From the NCBI GenBank assembly GCA_965213575.1, contig CBDBZN010000016.1, forward strand, positions 62,001 through 126,000: DNA of 64,000 nucleotides. Direction: 5' to 3'. Below the pieces are notes generated by a model. That model was not told the origin of the DNA. It was given only the letters and a program-made list of their open reading frames with translations, and made no database searches. This DNA is from JAUHXS01 sp965213575 (GTDB lineage Bacteria; Bacteroidota; Bacteroidia; Chitinophagales; JAUHXS01). The position numbers were made by a program, and so were the translations under genes. Below, one piece after another: positions 1 through 9,206 of this stretch. The number at the start of each line of letters is the position of its first letter. The first letter of the stretch is position 1.

Positions 1-1
1 T

Positions 2-2007
2 ATTGGTTTAAATGCTATAGCAGATATAAATTTTGACGGCAAATTAGATATTATTGTAGGAGGAGTTATAAATACAAACTATATTGGGAGTGACGGCACC
101 CTATATATATGGGATCCAAGAACAGAGCAACAATTGGGTCAACAGATGATTGAGTTTCCAATATTAAAATCTCAACCTAATGTTGGAAATTTTGATGCAG
201 ATAGTTTGATAGAAATAGCTATAGGGGGTAAGGGTTTCTTTTCAGTTTGGAGTTACGACCCTACTTTAGATATGATAATTGAAAAATGGCGAGTATCTAC
301 TGATGAGGGTTCTGGACGTGTAGGGAGTTCGGCATTTGATTTTAATTGTGATGGAATGTTAGATATTGTATACAGAGATGAAACTAATTTATATATCTTC
401 AAAGGAGATGATGGTAATATTTTAGCGTCGTATCCTTGTTCATCCGGTACACGTTATGAAATGCCAATAGTAGCAGATGTTAATAATGATGGTAGTGCAG
501 AAATAATATGTAATTGTGCAACTTCAATTACAAACTACTTAGACGGTTATACTATTGCATTAACTAATGAAAAAGGTAATTGGCCTCCTACACGACATGT
601 ATTTAATCAAACTAACTATTTTGGAGTAAATATAAATGATGATCTCACTATTCCAAAACAACAACAGAACCATGCTCATCCCGACTTAGCACCTCTAAAT
701 ACTTTTTTAAATCAACCTTCTCTATTTGATGAATTAGGTAATCGAATATGTAAAATAGGTTTACCTGACGCTAGTTTAACTATAGATACTATATGCTTAC
801 CAACCGTCACACTTACTATTTGTAATGAAGATGAAAATGTCATTTTACCTGAAAATATTTCAATAGAATTGTTTATGGGAGATTCAATTCACGGAACATT
901 GATAAAAAGCGTAAAGACAGATACAATAATCCTCCCGGAAGAATGTAGACAATTTACATTTGACATTCCTAATGAAGATTATATTTTATATGCCTATTTA
1001 GATGATACTACTAAAGAGTGCTTGAAAGATAATAATAAAAATAGTGCTACTATTTCCCTTATTAATGACTCCACTTCTATTACCGGATTAAATTCTTTTT
1101 ATTGCCCCGGAGATTCAGTTATTACGCTAACCGGTCATCCATCTGGTGGTGCATTCAGCGGAAACGGTATTAGTAATAACCAGTTTAATCGCGCTAATCT
1201 CATTCCAGGCTCATATATAATCGAATACACTTATGAAGATATGAACAGTTGTATTCGGACTATAGAAGATTCAACTATTATATATTCTACTTCGTTTGAG
1301 TTCCCTCCTGATCGCACTATATGTTTTGGCAGCTCAACAGTACTAGCTGCTAGTGGTGGAGAAAACTATCAATGGAAGCCAGATACCACGCTGAGTGACT
1401 TATCTAGCTCTAACCCATCAGCAGTGCCTAAAGAAACAACACCTTATATATTAACCATTACAGATTCAAATAGTTGTCAATTAACCGATACTATTTTAGT
1501 TGAGGTAGATTCTACAATAGAAATATACCTAGAAGATACTTTTATAGTTTTAGGAGGATGTATTAATCTTGAAAACATTTTTTCTTCAGAAAACATTATT
1601 GATATCCGACCGAATACTGAAACGATGGATGAAAAGCTCTGTCCAACCGCACTCACCTCCTATATCATCATTTTAGAAGACACAAATGGCTGTTTAAACA
1701 ATGTATTTATTAATATTGATGTTATTCCTGAACCTATTTTTAACATGCCAATGTCTTTTCTCCAAATGGAGATGGTATAAATGATGAGTTAGTATATTTT
1801 CAATCAGGGGTTAAAGAAATAGCTTATTTTAAAATTTATAATAGATGGGGTGAAGAGGTTTTCTCTACTGCCAAATTAAATCACTATTGGGATGGTAATT
1901 CTAATAATCAATTAAGCGAGATCGGAATGCATCATTATACTTTTAAAGCTATAGCTGAAAGCGGTCAAACCTTTTATAATGAAGGTAATATTTTATTGAT
2001 CAGATAG
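2..2007 (+). CDS. FG-GAP/VCBS-repeat surface protein with T9SS type B sorting domain (5' partial, one frameshift)
   Basis: The reading frame is already open at the left edge, so the start lies outside the window; TTG at 134 is an internal codon. The N-terminal visible part carries FG-GAP/VCBS-type blocks (ADINFDGKLDIIVGG, then FDFNCDGMLDIVYRDE and ADVNNDGSAEII), typical of secreted beta-propeller proteins. The frame stops at 1780, but deletion of one A near 1750 explains this: the other frame continues MPNVFSPNGDGINDELVYF through IYNRWGEEVF to a stop at 2007. That is the gliding-motility-associated C-terminal domain that targets proteins to T9SS. The protein is therefore probably an exported or surface-anchored cargo. 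It is clearly related to the gene at 58484-60619, sharing SGT, NINDDLT and VFNQ/ISNQ blocks. Its ligand is unknown. Confidence 0.85.
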
Positions 2008-2081
2008 AGTTATTATAGTGTCTAACCAAGTAATTATGAAATAGTTTAAGAGTCATTCTGATAACAGCAATTTCCCATAAA

Positions 2082-3623
2082 TTAACAACTCTCAGTAGCA
2101 TATCCTCTCAACTCTTCCACGGCTATCGGCACAGCATCCTTAAAACTAATTTTTTTCTTTTTACTATAAAACCAAGCTAAAAGATTTAAATGACTTTGTG
2201 AAGTTCTCTCTTTTCCATCAATTTTTAAAATGTCTTTCACTTGTTGTAAGTTATTATCAAAATCATTTGAAAGAACAGAGTGGTTGTATAAAAGTAAATT
2301 TTTAAGTGCTTTTAATGTGATCATATGAATTTTAAAAATTCCTTTTTGTTTAAAATAATTTATCGTTGAAGGCAGTATGTTTTCAAGCAATCCCCAATAC
2401 TCTAATTCATAAAATGTTAATAATTGCAAAATCTTAGTGTCTTGATAAATATTCTCTCTAAAATGTTCTTTGGGAGTATTTATAAGTTCGGAAATAATTG
2501 CTGATCCATCTTTGTACCTAGAAGTAGCATAATAAATTATAGCTAAGTCATATTTAAGAACATTATTTGAAGTAACATTAATTTGCATTTTTTTTCTTGC
2601 CCACTTAGATTCAAGTTTTTTATATAAATATAAAGCATTATCATAATCACCTTTACAAATATAGCATTTAATAACTTTAGCTTCGCTTAATCTATGATAG
2701 GGGATTGATTGATTAATTTTTTTATAAAACTCCAAGTAGTAATTATATACTTTTTCGAATTCATTTAATTTAAATGTGTCTAAACAGAAAGTCATATGTA
2801 TATTAGCTAAACTCAATAACATTGGAAAATGCTCTTGCTTAATATTCTTTTGTTTATACAGCCTTTCCAAGTTAGGCAAAAGATTTAAAGCCTTCTTATG
2901 TTGATGAACATACGTATAATACCAAATATATAAATGACTAAACCTATATTTAAGAAATAGAGATGGGGATTTATCAACTAACACTTGTAAGTTATGTAAT
3001 TCATTATCTATATGGTTTTGCTTTTCGATATTATACAACTCGTTAGTAAGAGAAGCTAAAATTATGATAATTCTTAATTGATGAATTTTGTAATTAATAT
3101 GAAGATCAGAATGAATTTTTTCTTGAATTTTAAGTAAGTCCCTTATTTTATCAATATCATCTTTGATAGGACTTGCTTTAAGATAATTATTATACATAAC
3201 AGGAAATACTCCAACAGTCTCTTCATACTTATTTTCCTCCAGTGATTTATTCAATGTCTTATTAAGCAACTTAATAGTATGTCTAGGAAGATTTTTATTA
3301 TCTAATATTTTAGCTTTTACAATATCATCCTGTATGCTATGGTTGTTCGGTTTCATCATTTCCTTGATATGAAGGATATAAAGTAAATATTTATAGAGAT
3401 AATTTTTTAAAGAAGGTAAAGCACTAAGGTTTCCTCCGACTTTTTCAAATTTTTTTAATAAGATCGATTCATTATATGAAGTATGTTTATCGATTGTATC
3501 AAAAAGAAGAATATATTGTTTATCCTTAGTTGCCTCAAAAAGTGACGACATTTTTCGGAAATACCTTTTTTCAGCCGGAGTTAATGTGGAGATTAATTCA
3601 TGTAATTCTTTTAATTTGCTCAT
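2082..3623 (-). CDS. 513-aa helical-repeat protein of unknown function, paralogue of 55997-57529
   Basis: No function recognised. The protein is 513 aa, Leu/Lys/Tyr-rich and apparently all helical, without a signal peptide or membrane segment, so probably cytoplasmic; the spacing of aromatic and Ala residues suggests degenerate TPR-like repeats. It begins MSKLKELHELISTLTPAEKR, and the same opening (LTPAEK) is found in the 510-aa protein at 55997-57529. Shared blocks include NYLY (about residue 75), NKNL..H..K.LNK (about 110), CL.TF..NEF (about 280), LL.L.T.YEL.Y..LLEN (about 400) and ER..Q..LN..AW..SKK near the C-terminus. From memory, proteins with this opening are common unnamed paralogues in Bacteroidota. 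It converges tail-to-tail with the FG-GAP cargo gene, as its paralogue does with another cargo locus. Confidence 0.8.
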   Translation of the reverse strand: MSKLKELHELISTLTPAEKRYFRKMSSLFEATKDKQYILLFDTIDKHTSYNESILLKKFEKVGGNLSALPSLKNYLYKYLLYILHIKEMMKPNNHSIQDDIVKAKILDNKNLPRHTIKLLNKTLNKSLEENKYEETVGVFPVMYNNYLKASPIKDDIDKIRDLLKIQEKIHSDLHINYKIHQLRIIIILASLTNELYNIEKQNHIDNELHNLQVLVDKSPSLFLKYRFSHLYIWYYTYVHQHKKALNLLPNLERLYKQKNIKQEHFPMLLSLANIHMTFCLDTFKLNEFEKVYNYYLEFYKKINQSIPYHRLSEAKVIKCYICKGDYDNALYLYKKLESKWARKKMQINVTSNNVLKYDLAIIYYATSRYKDGSAIISELINTPKEHFRENIYQDTKILQLLTFYELEYWGLLENILPSTINYFKQKGIFKIHMITLKALKNLLLYNHSVLSNDFDNNLQQVKDILKIDGKERTSQSHLNLLAWFYSKKKKISFKDAVPIAVEELRGYATESC

Positions 3624-3742
3624 TATTTAAAGCTAATGAAAGTTAACTGGGAATGTAAAAATGTATAGTCACTATATTATAGCTTAGATGATTAGCAAAA
3701 ATACTATCTCCATACTGGTTTTACATCTACATATTACGATAA

Positions 3743-3922
3743 AATTCATGTAAATACTCTGAAGAGAAAAAGCGACAAATCGATCAGATTACCAGGCATT
3801 TAACAATAAAAGGAGATCTTACTGCTGATCAGAAAGAAAAACTTCTTAAAATAGCTGATAAATGCCCGGTGCATAAAACGTTGGAAGGAGAGATTAAGGT
3901 GGTGACAAAATTAACAACCTAA
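3743..3922 (+). pseudogene. Remnant of an OsmC/Ohr-family protein gene (C-terminal fragment)
   Basis: This frame has no start and encodes about 59 residues ending ADKCPVHKTLEG, then EIKVVTKLTT and a stop at 3920-3922. KCPVHKTLEG with the preceding DLT.DQKEKLL..A is the characteristic C-terminal helix and second conserved Cys region of OsmC-family peroxidase-like proteins. The upstream 100 bases give no convincing continuation, and a stop closes this frame at 3740. A gene of about 140 codons has therefore lost its 5' two thirds. Unlike other broken genes here, this is a real truncation and not a single-base slip, because the missing part is not present in another frame. Confidence 0.7.
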
Positions 3923-4041
3923 TTTACAACTTTAATTATTTGTTTAACTTTTGCTTTTTAGGGAAGGTAAATGACTATAATCACTAAGAACTCTAAACTT
4001 TGAAAGCTTAAAATTTAAACTGTCAAAATCTTCAAGGAACT

Positions 4042-6279
4042 TTACCGAATTAAGGTAACATTTTGGTTTCTTGACAAGATTTCTCCGTCAAAAGCTTTGA
4101 CCTCCACAATTACCTGATAGCTTCCTATTTCCACCGGTTTTCCGTTATGAGTTCCATCCCAAACATCTGTAATTTGGTTGGCTTGAAAAACCAGATCGCC
4201 CCATCTATCATATATTTCATAACGGATTAAATCAGGCACCGACCGCTCTTCGCTAAAAACTTCTAATACATCATTGATTCCATCGCCATTGGGAGAAAAA
4301 GCAGTCGGGATATCTAAAAACTTCTGACATACTTCTACACTCATATCCTCAAATTTTCTACAGCCCGTTGAGTTGTCAACGGCTCTTACAGATATCATAA
4401 AGTCTTCTTCGGGACAAACGGTTGGATTACGACAAATTAAAGGATCAGCGCATTCATCAGACATTAAGCCCGGGTCACTTCGCCAAAAATAAGTCGCACC
4501 ATCATAACCATCAGGATTTAATTCAATACATTCGCCTAAGATCACACACTCCGGGTCTGTCAACTCAAAAGGAAGCGGAGGAAACACAGTGACTCTAGTA
4601 GTTAATGAACTATCTACATTATCACAAGTATCTATTACATATAAACGATAAGTTGTTGTCGAGTCAGGATCTGCCTCAACTTCTTGACCCATGAGGCTAT
4701 CCGGCATCCACAGGAAGCGATACGGAGGAACACCGTAGATTCCTTCGCCCTCTAAAATAGCTTCATCAAATTCCGGACAGATAGCTTGAGGAGGATTAAT
4801 GCTTTCAGCTTCTACCGTCCTGCCTTGGATGGTCATTACCCAATCATCATTGTTAATACCTAAGCATCTTGCATCGCAATCTGGGGCTGTTGTGTCTCCA
4901 CCGCATCTTCTCAGCAGCATTTGAAAGTCTACGTTTTGTGGTGCGCAAGTTGGTGTAGGAAAACAACTTTGAAAAAAAGTACCTAGAGAAGCTGTATTCC
5001 CACCACAAGAGCCAGTCTCATCAGTAGGATCAGTACAAGTAATGGTAACCGGACAACTACCATTCATTCTAACGGTTGCAGAATAATGTGATCGCCAACA
5101 AGGTGCAGAACCAAAATCTTCTAATTCTACTAAAGTAGTGAATAAAACATCTGTTACCGTAACTTCCGGTGGTGTTTGCATTGTTAGTATATGTTCGCAT
5201 CCTTCATTTGACCTGCAACGTTCTGAATAATTAGACCCCATCACCGGTGGTTTTGTGCCAACTGAGGTTAATAATGGATCTATTGTTATGGGGTATTGCA
5301 ATGCCGGTGAGTTTAGCCATTCCAAAGGTATCTGAATATCTAAAGCACCGTCTGCTTGTAAGGTATAACTGGCGGTGATAGAATTTTTATTGTTATCCCA
5401 AATTAACACTTCTCCTATTTGCCAAATTACTTCACCGGATGCATTTAAAATGTTTATGTCACCAACATATGCATGCTCCTTGTCAATGGAAACAGTAAAA
5501 TTCTCAGGCAATGAAACGTAGTCTCTTATAACTAAGTACCCATCATTTGGTAAGTCGGCTAATTGGTTGTTTAATATAAAATTTGTTTTAACGGAGCCCG
5601 TGTTTACTTTGCATGTTATATCAACGTTAGAAAATATGTTATTCACTAAAACACCATCATGGCCCGCTGTATGAGACAACCAATTTGCATCCTCCAACTT
5701 GAAGTAAGACCCATTTCCATTAATTGTCAATAATTGCAATCGATTATTTATCTTAATAGCATTTCCTTTCTCTTGCATGCTAACAAATCCCGCATTAGCA
5801 TCAATAGAGATTTGAGCTTCTTGATACGGAGCTTGGTAGTATTTGGTTTGTTCCGTTGGAAATAATCGGCTATCAATAGTCTTGTATACTCCACCCTCTA
5901 AATAGTGTAATCTTCCATAAGACTTTTGAATATATACATTATCTCCTTCGACGAATTTTCGTTCAGATATAGTTCTTTCAGATAAATCTTCTGTACACGA
6001 TTCACAAGGTGCATTGTAAGGCAGCTTATTGAACTCAGGATGATTCTGGAAGGATTGCTCGTTTAATTCTAAGGCTTTATCCAAATTACTTTTTTTCGTA
6101 GAAGAGGTAGTTGATTCAAAGGAATAGAAATTTAGGCTTCTGGAAGGCAATGTAGCTCCCTCATTAATCGTATTGCCGGCATGAGCAAGCAAAAAATTAA
6201 AACTAAACAAACAGATAATAGATAGTATGCGCATAGAGTAAAAATAGTGCTTTTTCGGTGAATAATACAACTTATTCAT
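4042..6279 (-). CDS. Secreted protein with T9SS type B (gliding-motility) C-terminal domain
   Basis: The protein is 745 aa. A signal peptide is visible (MRILSIICLFSFNFLLAHAG); its Met is residue 16, so translation may start at 6234, with the 6279 ATG giving an unusually long n-region. The middle is a beta-rich, Cys-containing ectodomain with paired cysteines (for example CTDPTDETGSCGG and ARCLGINNDD) and an Ig-like segment before the end. The last 85 residues form a type B sorting domain: FSPNGDGINDVLEVF, YDRWGDLVFQ, then W.G...G..V..G.Y and a final VTLIR. It is thus a T9SS cargo, exported and attached or released at the surface. It stands alone with no partner gene, and its substrate or ligand is not recognisable. 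Confidence 0.85.
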   Translation of the reverse strand: MNKLYYSPKKHYFYSMRILSIICLFSFNFLLAHAGNTINEGATLPSRSLNFYSFESTTSSTKKSNLDKALELNEQSFQNHPEFNKLPYNAPCESCTEDLSERTISERKFVEGDNVYIQKSYGRLHYLEGGVYKTIDSRLFPTEQTKYYQAPYQEAQISIDANAGFVSMQEKGNAIKINNRLQLLTINGNGSYFKLEDANWLSHTAGHDGVLVNNIFSNVDITCKVNTGSVKTNFILNNQLADLPNDGYLVIRDYVSLPENFTVSIDKEHAYVGDINILNASGEVIWQIGEVLIWDNNKNSITASYTLQADGALDIQIPLEWLNSPALQYPITIDPLLTSVGTKPPVMGSNYSERCRSNEGCEHILTMQTPPEVTVTDVLFTTLVELEDFGSAPCWRSHYSATVRMNGSCPVTITCTDPTDETGSCGGNTASLGTFFQSCFPTPTCAPQNVDFQMLLRRCGGDTTAPDCDARCLGINNDDWVMTIQGRTVEAESINPPQAICPEFDEAILEGEGIYGVPPYRFLWMPDSLMGQEVEADPDSTTTYRLYVIDTCDNVDSSLTTRVTVFPPLPFELTDPECVILGECIELNPDGYDGATYFWRSDPGLMSDECADPLICRNPTVCPEEDFMISVRAVDNSTGCRKFEDMSVEVCQKFLDIPTAFSPNGDGINDVLEVFSEERSVPDLIRYEIYDRWGDLVFQANQITDVWDGTHNGKPVEIGSYQVIVEVKAFDGEILSRNQNVTLIR

Positions 6280-6562
6280 AGTATTGGTAATTTTAAGTTA
6301 GAGTTTAAAATGCTTTCGCTCCCACCGTTGATTCTAATGATTTTTGTTCTTTGAGCAGTATAAAATAACAGTCTATAATTGATAATTTAGAGTCCCCAGG
6401 CACTTTTAATAAAGTTTCCCAGCAAATTAGTGATTCTCTACTCTGGAAGTATTAATTTTCGACTGTTAAACTCTGCTGCTGTAATAAAAATAACTCAAAA
6501 ATTAAGCTGAATCCCTAAAACGTTATTATATTTACTTCAAATAAAAAATTATTTAAAGTAAT

Positions 6563-7942
6563 ATGGCAACAGCAACTAAGAAAAAACCTAACAAAACAGA
6601 GAGCTTGATTAATAAGTTTGTTAAAGAGGTAGAGCAGAAAAATCCCGGAGAAACAGAGTTTATACAAGCGGTAAGAGAAGTTGCAGAAACTGTTATTCCA
6701 TACATTCAAAAAAATCCAAAATACGAAGAAGCAAAAGTCTTAGAACGAATGGTGGAGCCGGAGCGCATTATTATGTTTAGAGTACCATGGTTAGATGATA
6801 AAGGAAATGTTCAAATTAATAAAGGATATAGGGTAGAAGTAAATAGCGCCATTGGCCCTTATAAAGGCGGCTTGCGATTTCATCCTTCCGTTAATTTGAG
6901 TATATTGAAATTTTTAGGATTTGAGCAAACATTTAAAAATAGCTTAACTACTTTACCGATGGGAGGTGGAAAGGGTGGTGCTGACTTTGATCCAAAAGGT
7001 AAATCAGATAATGAAGTGATGAAATTTTGCCAAAGCTTTATGACAGAATTAGCAAGGCATATTGGTCCGGATACAGATGTGCCTGCAGGAGATATAGGCG
7101 TAGGTGGTAGAGAAATAGGATATATGTTTGGACAATATAAAAGACTTAGGAATGAGTTTACAGGTGTACTTACCGGAAAAGGTATTGAATATGGTGGAAG
7201 CTTAATGAGGCCTGAAGCAACTGGCTATGGAGTAGTATATTTTACACAACAAATGCTAGAACATAGGGGAGATAGCATGGAAGGTAAAATAGTTGCAATT
7301 TCCGGTTCCGGTAACGTTGCTCAATATGCTTGTGAAAAAGCTACGGCGCTAGGTGCAAAAGTAGTTACAATGTCTGATTCCTCAGGATTTATATATGATC
7401 CAAGTGGTATTACGCCTGCTAAATTGGCATTCATCATGGAGTTAAAAAATGTAAAAAGAGGCAGGATCAAAGAATATGCTGATGAGTATGAGTGTCAGTT
7501 TAATGAATATGAGTCAGGTAAAAAACCATGGCACACAAAATGTGATATTGCTATGCCATGCGCTACTCAAAATGAGTTAGACGGCAGCGATGCTAAATCT
7601 TTATTAGACAATGGTTGTATTTGTGTAACCGAAGGTGCTAATATGCCTTGTACACCTGCAGCAGTTGAAAAATTTCATGAAGCTAAAATATTATTTGCGC
7701 CGGGCAAAGCTTCTAATGCCGGTGGCGTTGCAACTTCTGGTTTGGAAATGAGTCAAAACTCTCAAAGGATCTCTTGGACTGCTGAGGAAGTAGATAAGAA
7801 ACTACATGAGATTATGATAAGCATACATAAGTCGTGCTTATTGCATGGAGCAGAAGGCCACTATGTAGACTATGTTAAAGGTGCTAATATTGCAGGTTTT
7901 GTAAAAGTAGCTAATGCAATGATAGCTCAGGGAGTAGTTTAA
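6563..7942 (+). CDS. gdhA: NADP-type glutamate dehydrogenase (hexameric class)
   Basis: The enzyme catalyses reductive amination of 2-oxoglutarate to glutamate, the ammonium-assimilation route, in the cytoplasm. Its 459 aa match the usual 445-460 aa of the small hexameric class. Visible signatures are PYKGGLRFHPSVN (about 99-111), the catalytic-lysine motif LPMGGGKGG (131-139, Lys137), GPDTDVPAGDIGVG, and a Rossmann ISGSGNVAQYA coenzyme motif near residue 245. C-terminal APGKASNAGGVA is also typical. The ATG at 6563 gives an N-terminus of normal length with a lysine-rich extension of about 10 residues. The gene is monocistronic and is followed by a stem-loop at 7988-8019. The NADP preference is inferred from similarity to the E. 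coli GdhA class rather than from a single residue. Confidence 0.95.
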   Translation: MATATKKKPNKTESLINKFVKEVEQKNPGETEFIQAVREVAETVIPYIQKNPKYEEAKVLERMVEPERIIMFRVPWLDDKGNVQINKGYRVEVNSAIGPYKGGLRFHPSVNLSILKFLGFEQTFKNSLTTLPMGGGKGGADFDPKGKSDNEVMKFCQSFMTELARHIGPDTDVPAGDIGVGGREIGYMFGQYKRLRNEFTGVLTGKGIEYGGSLMRPEATGYGVVYFTQQMLEHRGDSMEGKIVAISGSGNVAQYACEKATALGAKVVTMSDSSGFIYDPSGITPAKLAFIMELKNVKRGRIKEYADEYECQFNEYESGKKPWHTKCDIAMPCATQNELDGSDAKSLLDNGCICVTEGANMPCTPAAVEKFHEAKILFAPGKASNAGGVATSGLEMSQNSQRISWTAEEVDKKLHEIMISIHKSCLLHGAEGHYVDYVKGANIAGFVKVANAMIAQGVV

Positions 7943-7987
7943 TTTATAATTGAGGAAGATTTAGAAAGTAAAATTTTTATTATGTTT

Positions 7988-8019
7988 GAGCTGACTGCAA
8001 CATTGTGAGGCAGTCGCTC
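7988..8019 (+). terminator. Stem-loop downstream of gdhA, possible terminator
   Basis: GAGC-T-GACTGC pairs with GCAGTC-GCTC across an 11-nt loop, leaving one bulged T. A run of T appears only about 14 nt further on, so it is not a canonical intrinsic terminator. It sits 45 nt after the gdhA stop and about 50 nt before psd and could end gdhA transcription. Confidence 0.4.
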
Positions 8020-8069
8020 TGACAATAATTTAGTACTTTTTAAGTTTTTAAAAATCTAAAATAATATTT

Positions 8070-8726
8070 GTGGTACAATTACATAAAGAAGGGCATAAAA
8101 TCTTAATATTTTCGCTCATTATTTTAGTATTAATTAATTGGGTATTAAAAATACTTGTCCCGGATTATACCATAGCCAGGTTTATTGTTTTAGCTTGTTC
8201 CATTATATTATATCTTTTATTTCTAAATTTTTTTAGAAATCCTCTTCGAGATTTGTTGATAGATGAACAAACAGTTGTAGCTCCTGCTGATGGAAAGGTA
8301 GTAGTGATCGAAGAAGTGGAGGAGCCCGAGTATTTTAAAGATAAAAGGATGCAAATTTCTATTTTTATGTCGCCTACTAATGTACATGTTAATAGGAATG
8401 CGATCGGTGGTGAGATAAAATATACCAAGTACCACCCCGGAAAATATTTAGTTGCTTGGCATCCTAAATCTTCCAGTGAAAACGAGCGGAATACAGTGGT
8501 AATTCAAAATAACAGAGCAGAAGTTTTGATGAGGCAAATTGCAGGTGCAGCGGCTCGAAGAATAAGAAGCTACGTAAATATTGGAGATGTTGTCTCTCAA
8601 GGTAATGAGTTTGGATTTATAAAATTCGGCTCAAGGGTAGACGTTTTCCTGCCACTATCAGCTGAAGTTGAAGTAACTTTAAACCAGAAAGTAAGGGGAG
8701 GAGAAACTGTGTTGGCAAAAATATAA
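8070..8726 (+). CDS. psd: Phosphatidylserine decarboxylase, short membrane form
   Basis: The enzyme converts phosphatidylserine to phosphatidylethanolamine using a self-generated pyruvoyl group. The 218-aa protein has two N-terminal membrane helices (about 10-28 and 34-52), then the decarboxylase domain with APADGKVVVIEE, MSPTNVHVNRN and YHPGKYLVAWHPKSSSENER. The self-cleavage site is FGSRVD with Gly187-Ser188, in place of the LGST of the E. coli enzyme; this FGSRVD form is usual in the short archaeal-type/Bacteroidota family. Cleavage would leave an alpha chain of about 31 residues. The start is GTG at 8070; no nearby ATG preserves the first membrane helix. It supplies the major PE lipid of the envelope. 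Confidence 0.92.
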   Translation: MVQLHKEGHKILIFSLIILVLINWVLKILVPDYTIARFIVLACSIILYLLFLNFFRNPLRDLLIDEQTVVAPADGKVVVIEEVEEPEYFKDKRMQISIFMSPTNVHVNRNAIGGEIKYTKYHPGKYLVAWHPKSSSENERNTVVIQNNRAEVLMRQIAGAAARRIRSYVNIGDVVSQGNEFGFIKFGSRVDVFLPLSAEVEVTLNQKVRGGETVLAKI

Positions 8727-8789
8727 TCTCAATATTGAAACAAAAACATTACTTTTAGTGTTAACTATTATAACTAAAAATAAAATATT

Positions 8790-9050
8790 ATGAAAAAGTT
8801 CAGTTTATTATTATCCATTGCGTTTTTTATGAGTGCATCTACGTATACTTTCGCATCAGTTACTACAGGTGACAATGTTTCTATAGAATACAAAGTAGAT
8901 AAAAAAGAAAAATGTAAGAAAGGTGAGAAAAAATGCTGTAAAAAAGAAGAGGCAGCAGCTTGTTGTGATAAAAATAAAAAAGCTGAAACCAAAGCTTGTG
9001 AAGAAGGATGCCAAAAAGTTTGCTGTGCAAAAAAAGAAGACGGTAAATAA
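8790..9050 (+). CDS. Small secreted Cys/Lys-rich protein
   Basis: The 86-aa product has a clear signal peptide (MKKFSLLLSIAFFMSASTYTFA, cleavage near residue 22). Its mature part of about 64 residues is dominated by Lys, Glu and nine cysteines arranged C, CC, CC, C, C, CC. The Cys pairs are embedded in Lys runs (KKCCKKEE, AACCDKNKK, KVCCAKKED). Nothing after the signal peptide is hydrophobic. The pattern is reminiscent of metallothionein-like or metal-sequestering peptides, but oxidised disulphides in the periplasm or low-complexity drift are alternatives. ATG at 8790 is certain because it opens the signal peptide. It is monocistronic and is followed by a strong terminator at 9086. Function not recognised. 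Confidence 0.75.
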   Translation: MKKFSLLLSIAFFMSASTYTFASVTTGDNVSIEYKVDKKEKCKKGEKKCCKKEEAAACCDKNKKAETKACEEGCQKVCCAKKEDGK

Positions 9051-9060
9051 ATCACATTCT

Positions 9061-9090
9061 TAAAAATAAAAATAAAAATAAAAATAAAAA
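9061..9090. repeat. Five tandem copies of TAAAAA
   Basis: A perfect 30-nt hexanucleotide array lies between the Cys-rich peptide gene and its terminator; its last A run forms part of the hairpin stem. It is a candidate slippage site, but it lies outside the coding sequence. Confidence 0.9.
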
Positions 9091-9116
9091 GCCAAAGCAT
9101 ATAGCTTTGGCTTTTT
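9086..9116. terminator. Bidirectional intrinsic terminator
   Basis: AAAAAGCCAAAGC pairs perfectly with GCTTTGGCTTTTT (13 bp) around the loop ATATA. T-rich sequence follows on the plus strand and the TAAAAA array gives a T-rich tail on the minus strand. It can therefore end both the plus-strand peptide gene and the minus-strand hemW that converges on it. Confidence 0.9.
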
Positions 9117-9206
9117 ATTTTAATAAGGCTAATTAAATAAATAAGATAACTTACAATACTTAACTCTTAGAAAAATGGACTTTTTGAGCAGCGAATGATT
9201 AGATAT

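Noticed and set aside
8165..8435. Minus-strand open frames over psd
   Set aside because: Antisense to a well-supported gene, no features of their own.
9061..9090. TAAAAA array as a CRISPR-like or regulatory repeat
   Set aside because: Six-base units without spacers, intergenic, partly forming the terminator stem; a simple microsatellite.
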